A program made the translations under genes and the position numbers. From JBOGUF01 sp050696075 (lineage in GTDB: Bacteria; Chloroflexota; Chloroflexia; Thermomicrobiales; UBA6265): 47,744 nt of DNA. The stretch's first letter is position 1. Each line of letters starts with the position of its first letter. Below the pieces are notes generated by a model. The model saw nothing but the letters and a program-made list of their open reading frames with translations, made no database searches and was not told the origin of the DNA. The DNA lies in assembly GCA_050696075.1 (NCBI GenBank), contig JBOGUF010000013.1:1-47744 (forward strand), in the 5' to 3' direction. Of the stretch, positions 41,032-47,744 are shown piece by piece.

Positions 41032-42189
41032 ATGGCTAACATGCGGCAGCGCCCCAAGATCCCGGACCAGACCCAACGCGAGCTCTGGGCTCGCGCCGCC
41101 GGGCGGTGCGAGTTCCGCGGGTGCAACGAGCTCCTGTATCGGGATGGCCTGACGCAGCATCGCTCGAACTTGGCGATCATCTCCCACATCGTCTCGTTCA
41201 GTCCCGACGGTCCCCGCGGGGATCAGATCCGCTCGACGCAGTTGGAGAAGGACATCCGCAACCTGATACTGACGTGCCGCGACCACGGCAAGATCGTCGA
41301 CGACAAGGCGCTCGAGGCTGCCTATCCCGAGGACCTATTGCAGGAGTTCAAGCGCGAGCATGAGGCGCGAGTCCGCATGCTGACGGAGATCACGGCGGAT
41401 GCGCAGACCCACGTGCTCTTGCTCCAAGCGTCGATCGACGCGCGGGACTTCGAAATCGACGAGCAGGCGGCGTTCCGGGCCATCCTCCCGAAGTACCCGG
41501 CTGAGGAGAGCGCGCGGGTCATCGACTTGACCGGCGGCAGGGCTTCGACCGAAACGGACGGGTTCTTTTCAATGACGGCAGCGAGCATCAGCGAACAGAC
41601 GCGGGATCTCCTGCGGCGACGCCCCGGTGGACGCCGCATCACGACGCTCTCCGTCTTCGCGCTCGCCCCTGTCCCCCTGCTCGTCCACTTCGGCCACGAG
41701 CTCGGCGACATCGACCACGTCGACCTGTACCAGCGGCATCGGGACGGCCAGGACTGGATGTGGAAAGCCGAGGAAGAAGCCGACGAGTTCTACGAGGTGC
41801 TTTGCCCCGAGACGGCGGACGACGGAGAATCGGCGATCGCCCTGGTGTTGTCGGTGAGCGCCCCAGTCGGGCGCGACAAGATCACAGTTGCTCTTGGGAG
41901 AGATGCCATCCTCTACGAGATCCGCGCCAAGGACCCGAGCTTCGATTTTCTCCGCTCGCGGAAGCGGCTGGAGGTGTTCGGCTATGAAGTCCGTCGGCTG
42001 CTTACGGACCTGCGCGAGGCCTACGGTCACGACCGCATGATCCACGTCTTCGCGGCGACGCCGGCACCCGTGGCGATCGAGTTCGGGCGGAGCATCAAGG
42101 ACTACGACCCGCCGTTCCTCATCTACGAGTATCGCAAGGCCGACCGGCTGTACGTCCCGGCCCTGACAGTGAACTGCCGTTCGAGGTAG
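41032..42189 (+). CDS. Cap5-like HNH-SAVED effector nuclease of CBASS
   Basis: A 385-residue effector. The HNH part has C26 and C31 (CEFRGC), the catalytic-type His in ISHIV (H52), N77 in RNLILTCRDHGK and C82/H85. The SAVED domain follows from about residue 190 with FALAPVPLLVHFGHELGD and VDLYQRHRDGQDWMWK, which binds the cyclic nucleotide and triggers DNA cutting. The effector is last in this operon, whereas it usually precedes the synthase or follows it differently. Confidence 0.9.
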   Translation: MANMRQRPKIPDQTQRELWARAAGRCEFRGCNELLYRDGLTQHRSNLAIISHIVSFSPDGPRGDQIRSTQLEKDIRNLILTCRDHGKIVDDKALEAAYPEDLLQEFKREHEARVRMLTEITADAQTHVLLLQASIDARDFEIDEQAAFRAILPKYPAEESARVIDLTGGRASTETDGFFSMTAASISEQTRDLLRRRPGGRRITTLSVFALAPVPLLVHFGHELGDIDHVDLYQRHRDGQDWMWKAEEEADEFYEVLCPETADDGESAIALVLSVSAPVGRDKITVALGRDAILYEIRAKDPSFDFLRSRKRLEVFGYEVRRLLTDLREAYGHDRMIHVFAATPAPVAIEFGRSIKDYDPPFLIYEYRKADRLYVPALTVNCRSR

Positions 42190-42193
42190 CGCG

Positions 42194-42463
42194 ATGAACG
42201 AGCCACACCTCTTCACCCTCATCCGCCGCGCAGACGAGAGCGGCGTCAGCGGCACCGGTCGGGTGCTCGACGGGGTGGTCTTCCACACCGGTCAGGTCGT
42301 CGTCTGCTGGCGGTCGGACCTCCGATCCGATGCGGCAGGCTTCAGTAGCCTCGCGATCTATCCGTCGTGGGAGGCATTCCTCCACGTTCACGTGCGCCCG
42401 CACGCAGAGGACGCAACGGAGATCCGATTCGCCGCCGAGGCGAACCTTGAGACGACTGATTGA
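42194..42463 (+). CDS. Small hypothetical protein behind CBASS
   Basis: An 89-residue protein 4 bases after the effector gene. GVSGTGRVLDGVVFHTGQVV and a strand-rich middle recall small proteins common on phages and plasmids. No catalytic motif. May be a co-transcribed helper or a separate passenger gene. Confidence 0.55.
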   Translation: MNEPHLFTLIRRADESGVSGTGRVLDGVVFHTGQVVVCWRSDLRSDAAGFSSLAIYPSWEAFLHVHVRPHAEDATEIRFAAEANLETTD

Positions 42464-42518
42464 TGGACTCGTCAGCGTCTCCACCGACGACCAGACCCTC
42501 GACCTCCAGCGCGACGCA
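42453..42518 (+). pseudogene. Remnant of a serine recombinase N-terminus
   Basis: The frame reads RLIDGLVSVSTDDQTLDLQRDA, matching the start of serine resolvases and invertases in which a V(R/S)VSTDDQ block follows the initiation site; the catalytic serine would be in VSTDDQ. Similarity ends about 42518 and no further domain follows. It overlaps the stop of the small gene before it in another frame. It marks a recombination scar at the CBASS boundary. The remaining 95 bases to 42612 hold nothing else. Confidence 0.55.
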
Positions 42519-42612
42519 TTTCCGGGCGGCAATCAGCCCTTCCAGGTCTCACGATGCTCCCCGAAGTGCGGGAGAGTCTCCATTTCAAGACCAGGCCTGT
42601 GGCATACCGGAC

Positions 42613-44028
42613 CTAGGTCGCGATCCTGCCCGCCTCAAACTCGACGAACTCACCAGCGATCATGTCCAAGACGAGTAGGGCAATGACCGAGAGCTTGGCA
42701 CGACCGTAAGCCGTCCGGCGACCGTGAAGGATGCCGTTGCGATCGTGGATCAAGCGGTCGGTCGTGACTTCGACCAGTCCTTCCAGCACCGCGTGATCCT
42801 GGAAGTCGGAGTGTTGAACGAGCTCGCCCAGCCCCCGGAGTTCGATACGATCGCCTCGCCGATTCAGTTTCAGGTTGCCGTTGGTGTCCTTGGCGTAGAG
42901 TCGCCGGCCGACCGGCCGCACCATTCCCTTCAGAATGAGGGCATCGGCGACAATGCCCTCGATCTGGGCGAGGAGGGGAGGGGTAGACAACAAGTAGTTC
43001 CGTTCACGATGCGCCTTGATCGCCCGCTCCACGATTGGCCAGCGCCGACCCAGCACCGCCGATCCCTCAAGGTGTCGACGAAGCCTGTCCTCGAAGTCTC
43101 GGCGCCGGGTGAGGGCGAGCAGCGTGTTGGTGACCGCGGCACCACGAACCCGGGGTTCAACCTGGGCAAACTCGGCGAAGGCGCTGGTGAGAAACGTGAA
43201 GCCCAGGAAGCTGTAGCCGGTGTCATCGAGGACCTGTTCACCCTCTTCGTGCGCCTTCCGGATCTCGGCCAATCGGCCGAGGAGCCCGGAGAAGTCCGGT
43301 AGTGCACGGAAGAAGTCACCGACCTGGTAGCTGGGGATTATGGGTCGGCGAATGGCGTCGAGAAACCCGTTCTCCAGCGCGGCAACCGAGCGAACGAGGT
43401 CCTGCGCCGCCTCTTGGATCCCTTCAAGGATGGGTGAGACCAGGGTGCTGGGCCAGTTCGCAACCGGGTTCACTGCGATGCTCAGCGGCGGGGTGATTTG
43501 GAGCAGAGGTGGGGTGAATGGAACGAAGCTTCGGAGTTTGATCGCGTCGAGCAGGAAGGTCTGCTTTCGCAGCGCCTCCAACGTAGGCGAGAGGAGGGCC
43601 CTGACCCGACGCTCCTCCTCCTCGCGGAAGATGATGGCTTGCTGCTGGAATGCTTCGAAGACAGGGAGGTTCGAGTCGAGCGGCCTACGAAACCCGCCCG
43701 CATCTGCTGCCCACGCCTGGACGACTCTTCCGAGGAGTTGGTCAGCCCAAGCGCGAACCGTTGCAAGATCAAGGGACGGGCGAGTGAGCTGATGATGGAT
43801 GAGGCGGGCCGCGAACTCGCGCGGCGGAAGCTCCTGTTCCGCCAGCTCGGCAACGGCCTGCGTGTCGCCGACCGTCAGGGGACGCAGGTGAATCGTGCCG
43901 AAGCGGTGGCTCCGCACGCGAATCGGCCTCATGAGTCGGCTGACGCCGATCCCTCGGCGCTGCTGCGATGGAGGCGCGGACCGGTCGTTCTCAGGAGAGA
44001 CCACGTCCTGCGGTTCATCCATCGTCAC
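42613..44028 (-). CDS. Large hypothetical protein with HEPN-type RNxxxH motif
   Basis: A 471-residue, mostly helical protein. Near its C-terminus it has RNGILHG at 430-436, fitting the RX4-6H motif of HEPN RNases with Asn after the Arg, followed by a long hydrophobic helix (AKLSVIALLVLDMIAG). HEPN toxins cleave RNA in defence and toxin systems. The rest is unfamiliar. Its ATG overlaps the integrase stop by 4 bases, so the two are co-translated. A role in phage defence is plausible; no experiment supports it. Confidence 0.65.
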   Translation of the reverse strand: MTMDEPQDVVSPENDRSAPPSQQRRGIGVSRLMRPIRVRSHRFGTIHLRPLTVGDTQAVAELAEQELPPREFAARLIHHQLTRPSLDLATVRAWADQLLGRVVQAWAADAGGFRRPLDSNLPVFEAFQQQAIIFREEEERRVRALLSPTLEALRKQTFLLDAIKLRSFVPFTPPLLQITPPLSIAVNPVANWPSTLVSPILEGIQEAAQDLVRSVAALENGFLDAIRRPIIPSYQVGDFFRALPDFSGLLGRLAEIRKAHEEGEQVLDDTGYSFLGFTFLTSAFAEFAQVEPRVRGAAVTNTLLALTRRRDFEDRLRRHLEGSAVLGRRWPIVERAIKAHRERNYLLSTPPLLAQIEGIVADALILKGMVRPVGRRLYAKDTNGNLKLNRRGDRIELRGLGELVQHSDFQDHAVLEGLVEVTTDRLIHDRNGILHGRRTAYGRAKLSVIALLVLDMIAGEFVEFEAGRIAT

Positions 44029-44981
44029 AGCGCGTGCTCCTGCAACTCCTTGTCCATCACGTCGCGAGCCAGGTCGACGTAGATCGACGTCGTCGCCAGC
44101 GACTCGTGCCCCAACGCCTGCCGCACGACGTCGAGCTTGGTGCCTCGTCTCGTCTGATGCGTCGCGAAGGTGTGGCGCAGCGCATGCACCGAGGCGTTGG
44201 GGATCCCCGCCTCCTTGACGTATTTCTCGATTACGCGCTGGATCGCCCGCGGCCCCATGCCGCGGCGGAACTTCGTCACGAACAGCCGGTCGTTTTCGGC
44301 GTCGTCCGGCCGTACGGCGAGGTAGGCCTTGATCGCCTTGCAGGCCTTCCAGTTGAGGGTGACGGTGCGCTCCTTGCGCCCCTTGCCGTGGGCGTGCACC
44401 GCGCCGACGCTGCCCGGGTCCTTCGCCGCCGCATTGGGGCGGCGGATCGTCGGTGGCAGCTCGACGTCGCCGATGCGCAGCTGGCTGAGCTCGGAGAGGC
44501 GCAGGCCGGTTTGCAGCAGCACCTCGATGATCGCGCCGTCGCGGACCTCATGCCGCACCGCGTCCAGCAGGCGCTTGTACTCGGCCTCAGTCAAGACGCG
44601 CGGCTGGTAGCGCGCCCGCGCCGGCGGAATGAGCTTCTCGGCGGGGGAGCGGGGGATAAACCCTTGCTCGTGCAGAAAACCAAAGAAGGAGCGGATCGCG
44701 GCGACCTTGCGCCGACGATACGAGCCGGCCAGGCCCAGGCTGTCCATGTGGGCGAGGTAGCGCTCCAGGTGACGACGTTCGATCTTGTCGATCGCCGTTG
44801 GGATCCCCGCCGCGGCGTGTTGCTCAACCCAGGTGATCAGCGCCTCCAGGTCCCGCGTGTAGGCGGCCCGGGTCAAAGGCGCCAGATTGCGCCCGGCCAG
44901 ATGCTCGACCTTGTAGAGCGTCAGCGCCTCGGCCAGAGTGGGGGAAACGGCTTTGTTATCCATAGTCAGTAGATCCATCAT
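44025..44981 (-). CDS. Tyrosine recombinase / integrase (XerC/D-like)
   Basis: A 318-residue recombinase with SAM-like N-terminal domain and complete catalytic set: R161 in TGLRLSEL, K200 in GKGRKER, H266 and R269 in VHALRHTFATHQ, H292 in LGHES and Y301 in TTSIYVDL. It could integrate the element or resolve multimers. It starts with two ATGs 3 bases apart; the first is used. The HEPN gene overlaps its stop. No repeat pair that could be its att sites was found. Confidence 0.9.
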   Translation of the reverse strand: MMDLLTMDNKAVSPTLAEALTLYKVEHLAGRNLAPLTRAAYTRDLEALITWVEQHAAAGIPTAIDKIERRHLERYLAHMDSLGLAGSYRRRKVAAIRSFFGFLHEQGFIPRSPAEKLIPPARARYQPRVLTEAEYKRLLDAVRHEVRDGAIIEVLLQTGLRLSELSQLRIGDVELPPTIRRPNAAAKDPGSVGAVHAHGKGRKERTVTLNWKACKAIKAYLAVRPDDAENDRLFVTKFRRGMGPRAIQRVIEKYVKEAGIPNASVHALRHTFATHQTRRGTKLDVVRQALGHESLATTSIYVDLARDVMDKELQEHAL

Positions 44982-45001
44982 AGCACCGACGTAGAATCAC
45001 C

Positions 45002-45089
45002 TGTCAAGACCCCGGTTCTTCGGAGCAAAAAGGTCCGCCTGTCACTTTCAATGCTTGCTGTCGCTTGTCTTCAGAGCTAAGTGTCGTAG
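45002..45089. mobile_element. Putative transposon end with TniA-type binding repeats
   Basis: TGTC-led repeats occur at 45002 (TGTCAAGAC), 45040 (TGTCACTTTCA), 45059 (TGTCGCTTGTC) and 45082 (TGTCGTAG), with 38-, 19- and 23-base steps. Tn7, Tn5053 and Tn552 relatives have TGT-led ends and repeated transposase sites of similar spacing. The ATPase gene ends 12 bases further in, as expected for an end. No target duplication was confirmed. Confidence 0.5.
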
Positions 45090-45100
45090 AGGAACGTGGC

Positions 45101-45946
45101 CTACGGCCCGATGACGAGGTTCTCGCGGGCGGTCTCGACGACCTCCTTGGTGATCGTCCGCAGCCGGTTGATCTCCAGCACCCGCTCGATCTGCGCGAAC
45201 AACCGCTGCACCAGCCGGAAGTTGCCGGCGGTGATCCGCGCGATCGCCGCCAGCGCCTCGGCATCGGTGTAGTCGTCGGGGAAGAACGTCAGCCCCACCT
45301 CCTGCCACTTGTGGGCCAGGATGAAGCGCAATTCCTCCTCGCTCAGGGGCCGGACGTGGTGGACGAACCCGACCCGGGAGTAGAGCTGGGGGTAGCGGGC
45401 CAGGCGCTTCTCGATCCCCGGCAGGCCGATCAGCACCACCCCGACCCCATCCGCGAAGTTGGCGCGGTCGTAGCGGTCGCGGACCTCCTCCAGCTCCGGC
45501 ATCTTGAGGCGGTCGGCCTCGTCGACGATCAGGAGCTCGACGACCGAGCGGCGGGTCGGGGCCGCCAGCCCGGCTGCCTGACGCGCCGACCGCACGAGCT
45601 CGTTGAAGGTGCGGACGAGGGTGCCCAGGTCCTCGCTCAGCCGTCGCGGCGTGGTCGCGACCTTCGGCGTGTAGACGAGGGTATGGCAGTCCGCGAGGTC
45701 GGGCGGGATGTCGGCACCGATCGTCGTCCGCTGCTCCGTCAGGCCGTCCTCGATGTCGTCCCAGCGGGCGAAGTGGCGGGCCGAGAGGGTCTTGCCGACC
45801 CCGGGCGGGCCGTAGCAGATGCCGATGTAATGGTCGCGGCGGCAGGCGTCGGCGAATTCCGCGAAGCGGCGGTACTCCTTGGTGATCAGGAAGGTCGGCC
45901 GCGGCGGGGCCTTGGGCTCGTCATCCGGCTCGGGCTCGTCACTCAT
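45101..45946 (-). CDS. TniB/MuB-like AAA transposition ATPase
   Basis: A 281-residue AAA protein that would choose target DNA for the transposase. Walker A YGPPGVGKT near residue 46, Walker B LLIVDEADRLKMPEL and a sensor stretch VVLIGLPGIEKRLARYPQLYSR. The C-terminal region with ITAGNFRLVQRLFAQIERVL is characteristic of TniB. It overlaps the transposase gene by 8 bases. Confidence 0.9.
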   Translation of the reverse strand: MSDEPEPDDEPKAPPRPTFLITKEYRRFAEFADACRRDHYIGICYGPPGVGKTLSARHFARWDDIEDGLTEQRTTIGADIPPDLADCHTLVYTPKVATTPRRLSEDLGTLVRTFNELVRSARQAAGLAAPTRRSVVELLIVDEADRLKMPELEEVRDRYDRANFADGVGVVLIGLPGIEKRLARYPQLYSRVGFVHHVRPLSEEELRFILAHKWQEVGLTFFPDDYTDAEALAAIARITAGNFRLVQRLFAQIERVLEINRLRTITKEVVETARENLVIGP

Positions 45947-47384
45947 TGTAGTACCGCTTCAGCCGCGGGGTCGGGGATGACGGCGCCTCCTCCGCCGGCG
46001 GCACTGGCAGCGGCGCGTCGGCGTGGACGCCAATGAGCAGCTCGACGAGTTTGGCCCGCTCGGTGATGCCGCCGCGGAGTTCGCGCCGGCGGGCGGTGCG
46101 CGCCCGCACCAGGTCCTTCAGGCCGATCGTCGCCCCCGCCAGTGCCGGGCAGACCGCCCGGCACAGAAAGCGGTCCTGGTGGTAGACCCGAATCTCGGCG
46201 AGGTCGCGCGGGTCGTAGCGGATGGTCACCGCCTCCCCGACGTAGGCGGTCAAGGTGAGGTCGAGGTAGCGCAAGCCCTGGAAATGGATCCCATCCTGGT
46301 GGACGCGCCGGGCCTTGGCCACGGTGAGCAACAACAGATCGAGTTGCTCGGGCGACTCCGGCAGCCGCGGCAGGAAGCCGCTGGCCTCCCAGCGTGCCTG
46401 TGGTGCCATCGCCGTCTCGCCGTGGACGCGCTGGTGGCACTCCTCGACAACGAAGCAGTGGAATCGCTCGTCCAACTCCGCCAGCGTCACGACCGATTCG
46501 CCCGGTGGCGGGGTGCCCGGTGGCGCGTAGCCGGGCAGCGTGCAGAGGAAGAGCTGGGTGACCGTCTGGAAGAAGCGCTCGATCCGGCCCCGGCCGCGCG
46601 GTTGGCCGACTGTCGAGAAGACCAGGACCATCTGGAGGTCGGCGGCGACCTGTTCGAGATGGCGGGAGGTGAAGTCGGATCCATGGTCGGTGTAAAACGT
46701 CGCCGGGATGCCGCAGACGTGCCAGTGGGGATCGGGCTTGCGGCCGATCGCGTCGCGGAGCGCCAGTGCCGTCTGCAGCGCCGAGGGCACCGAAACGCTC
46801 AGCCGATACCCCGCCACGGCGCGGCTATAGTCGTCGAGGATGACCGTCAGCCAGGGCTTGACGGGGCGGTTTCGCTCGTCACGAATCCAGGCGTCGAGCT
46901 GGGTGTGGTCGGCCTGCCAGATCGCGTTCGGCCCCTCAGCTTCGCGCCGGTGAATCAGGTCAAACCGCTCGCCGTAGGCCTTGGCGCCGTCGCGGGCCAG
47001 CGTCACCAGCCCCGGGTGCAGGTGGCGGACGACGGCATAGACGGTGCTGTAGCTCGGAGTCGGCCAGTCCTGCGCCTGCGCCACGGTCGCGACCTGGCGG
47101 TGGATCGCCGCGACGGAGAGCGCTGGCGTGCGCAGCGCCAGGCCCTCGATCAGGCGAACCACGTCCGGGGGAAAGGTGCGCGTGCCGCAATCGCCGCGGG
47201 GGCGGCGTGCCAACCCGGCCAGACCGGCGGCCCGATAGCGCCGGAGCCAGCTTTGGGCGGTGCGCAGCACGATCCCGTGCTCGCGGGCGATCCGCGCCAG
47301 CGGCACGCCCTCCTCCAGGTGCGGTTGCAGGAGCCGGTAGCGGTCCATCACCTGGGCACGCTGCCGGTCGGAGAGCGACGTCAA
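45939..47384 (-). CDS. DDE transposase/integrase (Tn552/Tn5053 TniA-like)
   Basis: A 481-residue transposase: helix-turn-helix ARIAREHGIVLRTAQSWLRR near residues 30-50, then the catalytic core D159 (WQADHTQLDAW), D233 (FYTDHGSDF) and E269 (GRGRIERFF), spaced D-35-E as in the DD35E group. The TTG at 47384-47382 starts this frame; an ATG with a good GGAGG site lies at 47401-47399 but one base out of frame, and it would give six codons then TGA. A one-base loss is a simple explanation. Confidence 0.85.
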   Translation of the reverse strand: MTSLSDRQRAQVMDRYRLLQPHLEEGVPLARIAREHGIVLRTAQSWLRRYRAAGLAGLARRPRGDCGTRTFPPDVVRLIEGLALRTPALSVAAIHRQVATVAQAQDWPTPSYSTVYAVVRHLHPGLVTLARDGAKAYGERFDLIHRREAEGPNAIWQADHTQLDAWIRDERNRPVKPWLTVILDDYSRAVAGYRLSVSVPSALQTALALRDAIGRKPDPHWHVCGIPATFYTDHGSDFTSRHLEQVAADLQMVLVFSTVGQPRGRGRIERFFQTVTQLFLCTLPGYAPPGTPPPGESVVTLAELDERFHCFVVEECHQRVHGETAMAPQARWEASGFLPRLPESPEQLDLLLLTVAKARRVHQDGIHFQGLRYLDLTLTAYVGEAVTIRYDPRDLAEIRVYHQDRFLCRAVCPALAGATIGLKDLVRARTARRRELRGGITERAKLVELLIGVHADAPLPVPPAEEAPSSPTPRLKRYYNE

Positions 47385-47412
47385 GGGGGTGGGTCGGCCA
47401 TCGCGGCACCTC

Positions 47413-47744
47413 CTACCCGGCGGGTGGCCGTTTACGGGTGGGCGGCGTGACGTAGCGGTAGAGGGTCGCCCGCGAGATCCCCAGCGTCTGGCAGATCGTG
47501 GCGACGTCGTGGCGTCCGTCGGCGTAGAGGGCCTGGGCGAGCTCAATCTTCTTCGGGTCGGTCAGCGCCTTCGGCCGGCCCCCGACCCGGCCCCGCGCCC
47601 GCGCCGCAGCCAGGCCCGCGTGGGTGCGTTCGCGGATGAGGTCGCGCTCGAACTCGGCCAGCGCCCCGAAGACGTGGAAGACCAGCTTGCCGCCGGGGGT
47701 CGTGGTGTCGATCTGCTCGGTCAGGCTGCGGAACCCAATCCCCC
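47413..47744 (-). CDS. Serine resolvase/invertase C-terminal part (TniR-like), 5' end off window
   Basis: The reading frame on the minus strand shows FRSLTEQIDTTTPGGKLVFH, AEFERDLIRERTHAGLAAAR and the Hin-type helix-turn-helix QTLGISRATLYRYV, ending at TAG 47413. It belongs to the resolvase family that resolves replicative transposition co-integrates, and its N-terminal catalytic part with the serine lies beyond the window. It is just upstream of the transposase, the arrangement of Tn552 and Tn5053 relatives. Confidence 0.88.
   Translation of the reverse strand, partial: GIGFRSLTEQIDTTTPGGKLVFHVFGALAEFERDLIRERTHAGLAAARARGRVGGRPKALTDPKKIELAQALYADGRHDVATICQTLGISRATLYRYVTPPTRKRPPAG

Overview
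The DNA is GC-rich, tightly packed and bacterial. The gene mix (a long Dpp-type transporter and sugar-enzyme operon, replication-relaxation proteins, a DnaE2 fragment, leaderless-looking promoters) suggests a Chloroflexota/Thermomicrobia-like organism. That placement is an inference from gene style; no rRNA or tRNA gene was found to confirm it.

Region 1 (1-15.4 kb, all on the minus strand) looks like one catabolic operon read right to left: IclR regulator, Gfo/Idh/MocA oxidoreductase, beta-propeller glycosidase-like protein, Tat-exported family-5 solute-binding protein, a second propeller protein, a hypothetical protein, a BNR/sialidase-like protein, a PIG-L (LmbE) deacetylase, two DapA/NanA-superfamily lyases, and the DppB-DppC-DppD-DppF transporter (DppF runs off the left edge). 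Together they would import and break down a carbohydrate or sugar-acid conjugate, with an IclR-type palindrome at the far promoter.

Region 2 (15.5-17.7 kb) is a boundary zone: a 3' remnant of error-prone polymerase DnaE2, a small helix-turn-helix protein, about 300 bp of dense hairpins including a cloverleaf, and a Phd/PIN toxin-antitoxin pair.

Region 3 (17.8-35.9 kb) is the backbone of a plasmid-like or integrative conjugative element. It has two replication-relaxation proteins, each beside a type IV secretion-like ATPase (both ATPases carry frameshifts), a run of small unknown proteins, an XRE/TPR-like regulator, an SSB-like operon, a structured RNA candidate with a terminator, a Rep-like initiator, and a ParA plus ribbon-helix-helix partition pair. 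The most striking feature is six clusters of degenerate 9-bp phased repeats, at the rep and parA promoters and at three to four other intergenic sites. They look like the centromere and operators of a partition protein that also acts as a regulator of the whole element.

Region 4 (35.9-45 kb) is a defence island: PIN plus XRE-ImmA/IrrE pair, a type II CBASS operon (CD-NTase, E2-E1 Cap2, JAB Cap3, HNH-SAVED Cap5), a serine-recombinase remnant, and a HEPN-motif protein overlapping a tyrosine recombinase. The Cap2 E1 domain appears to lack its middle.

Region 5 (45.0 kb to the end) is one end of a Tn552/Tn5053-like transposon: terminal repeats, TniB-like ATPase, DD35E transposase and a serine resolvase cut by the window edge.
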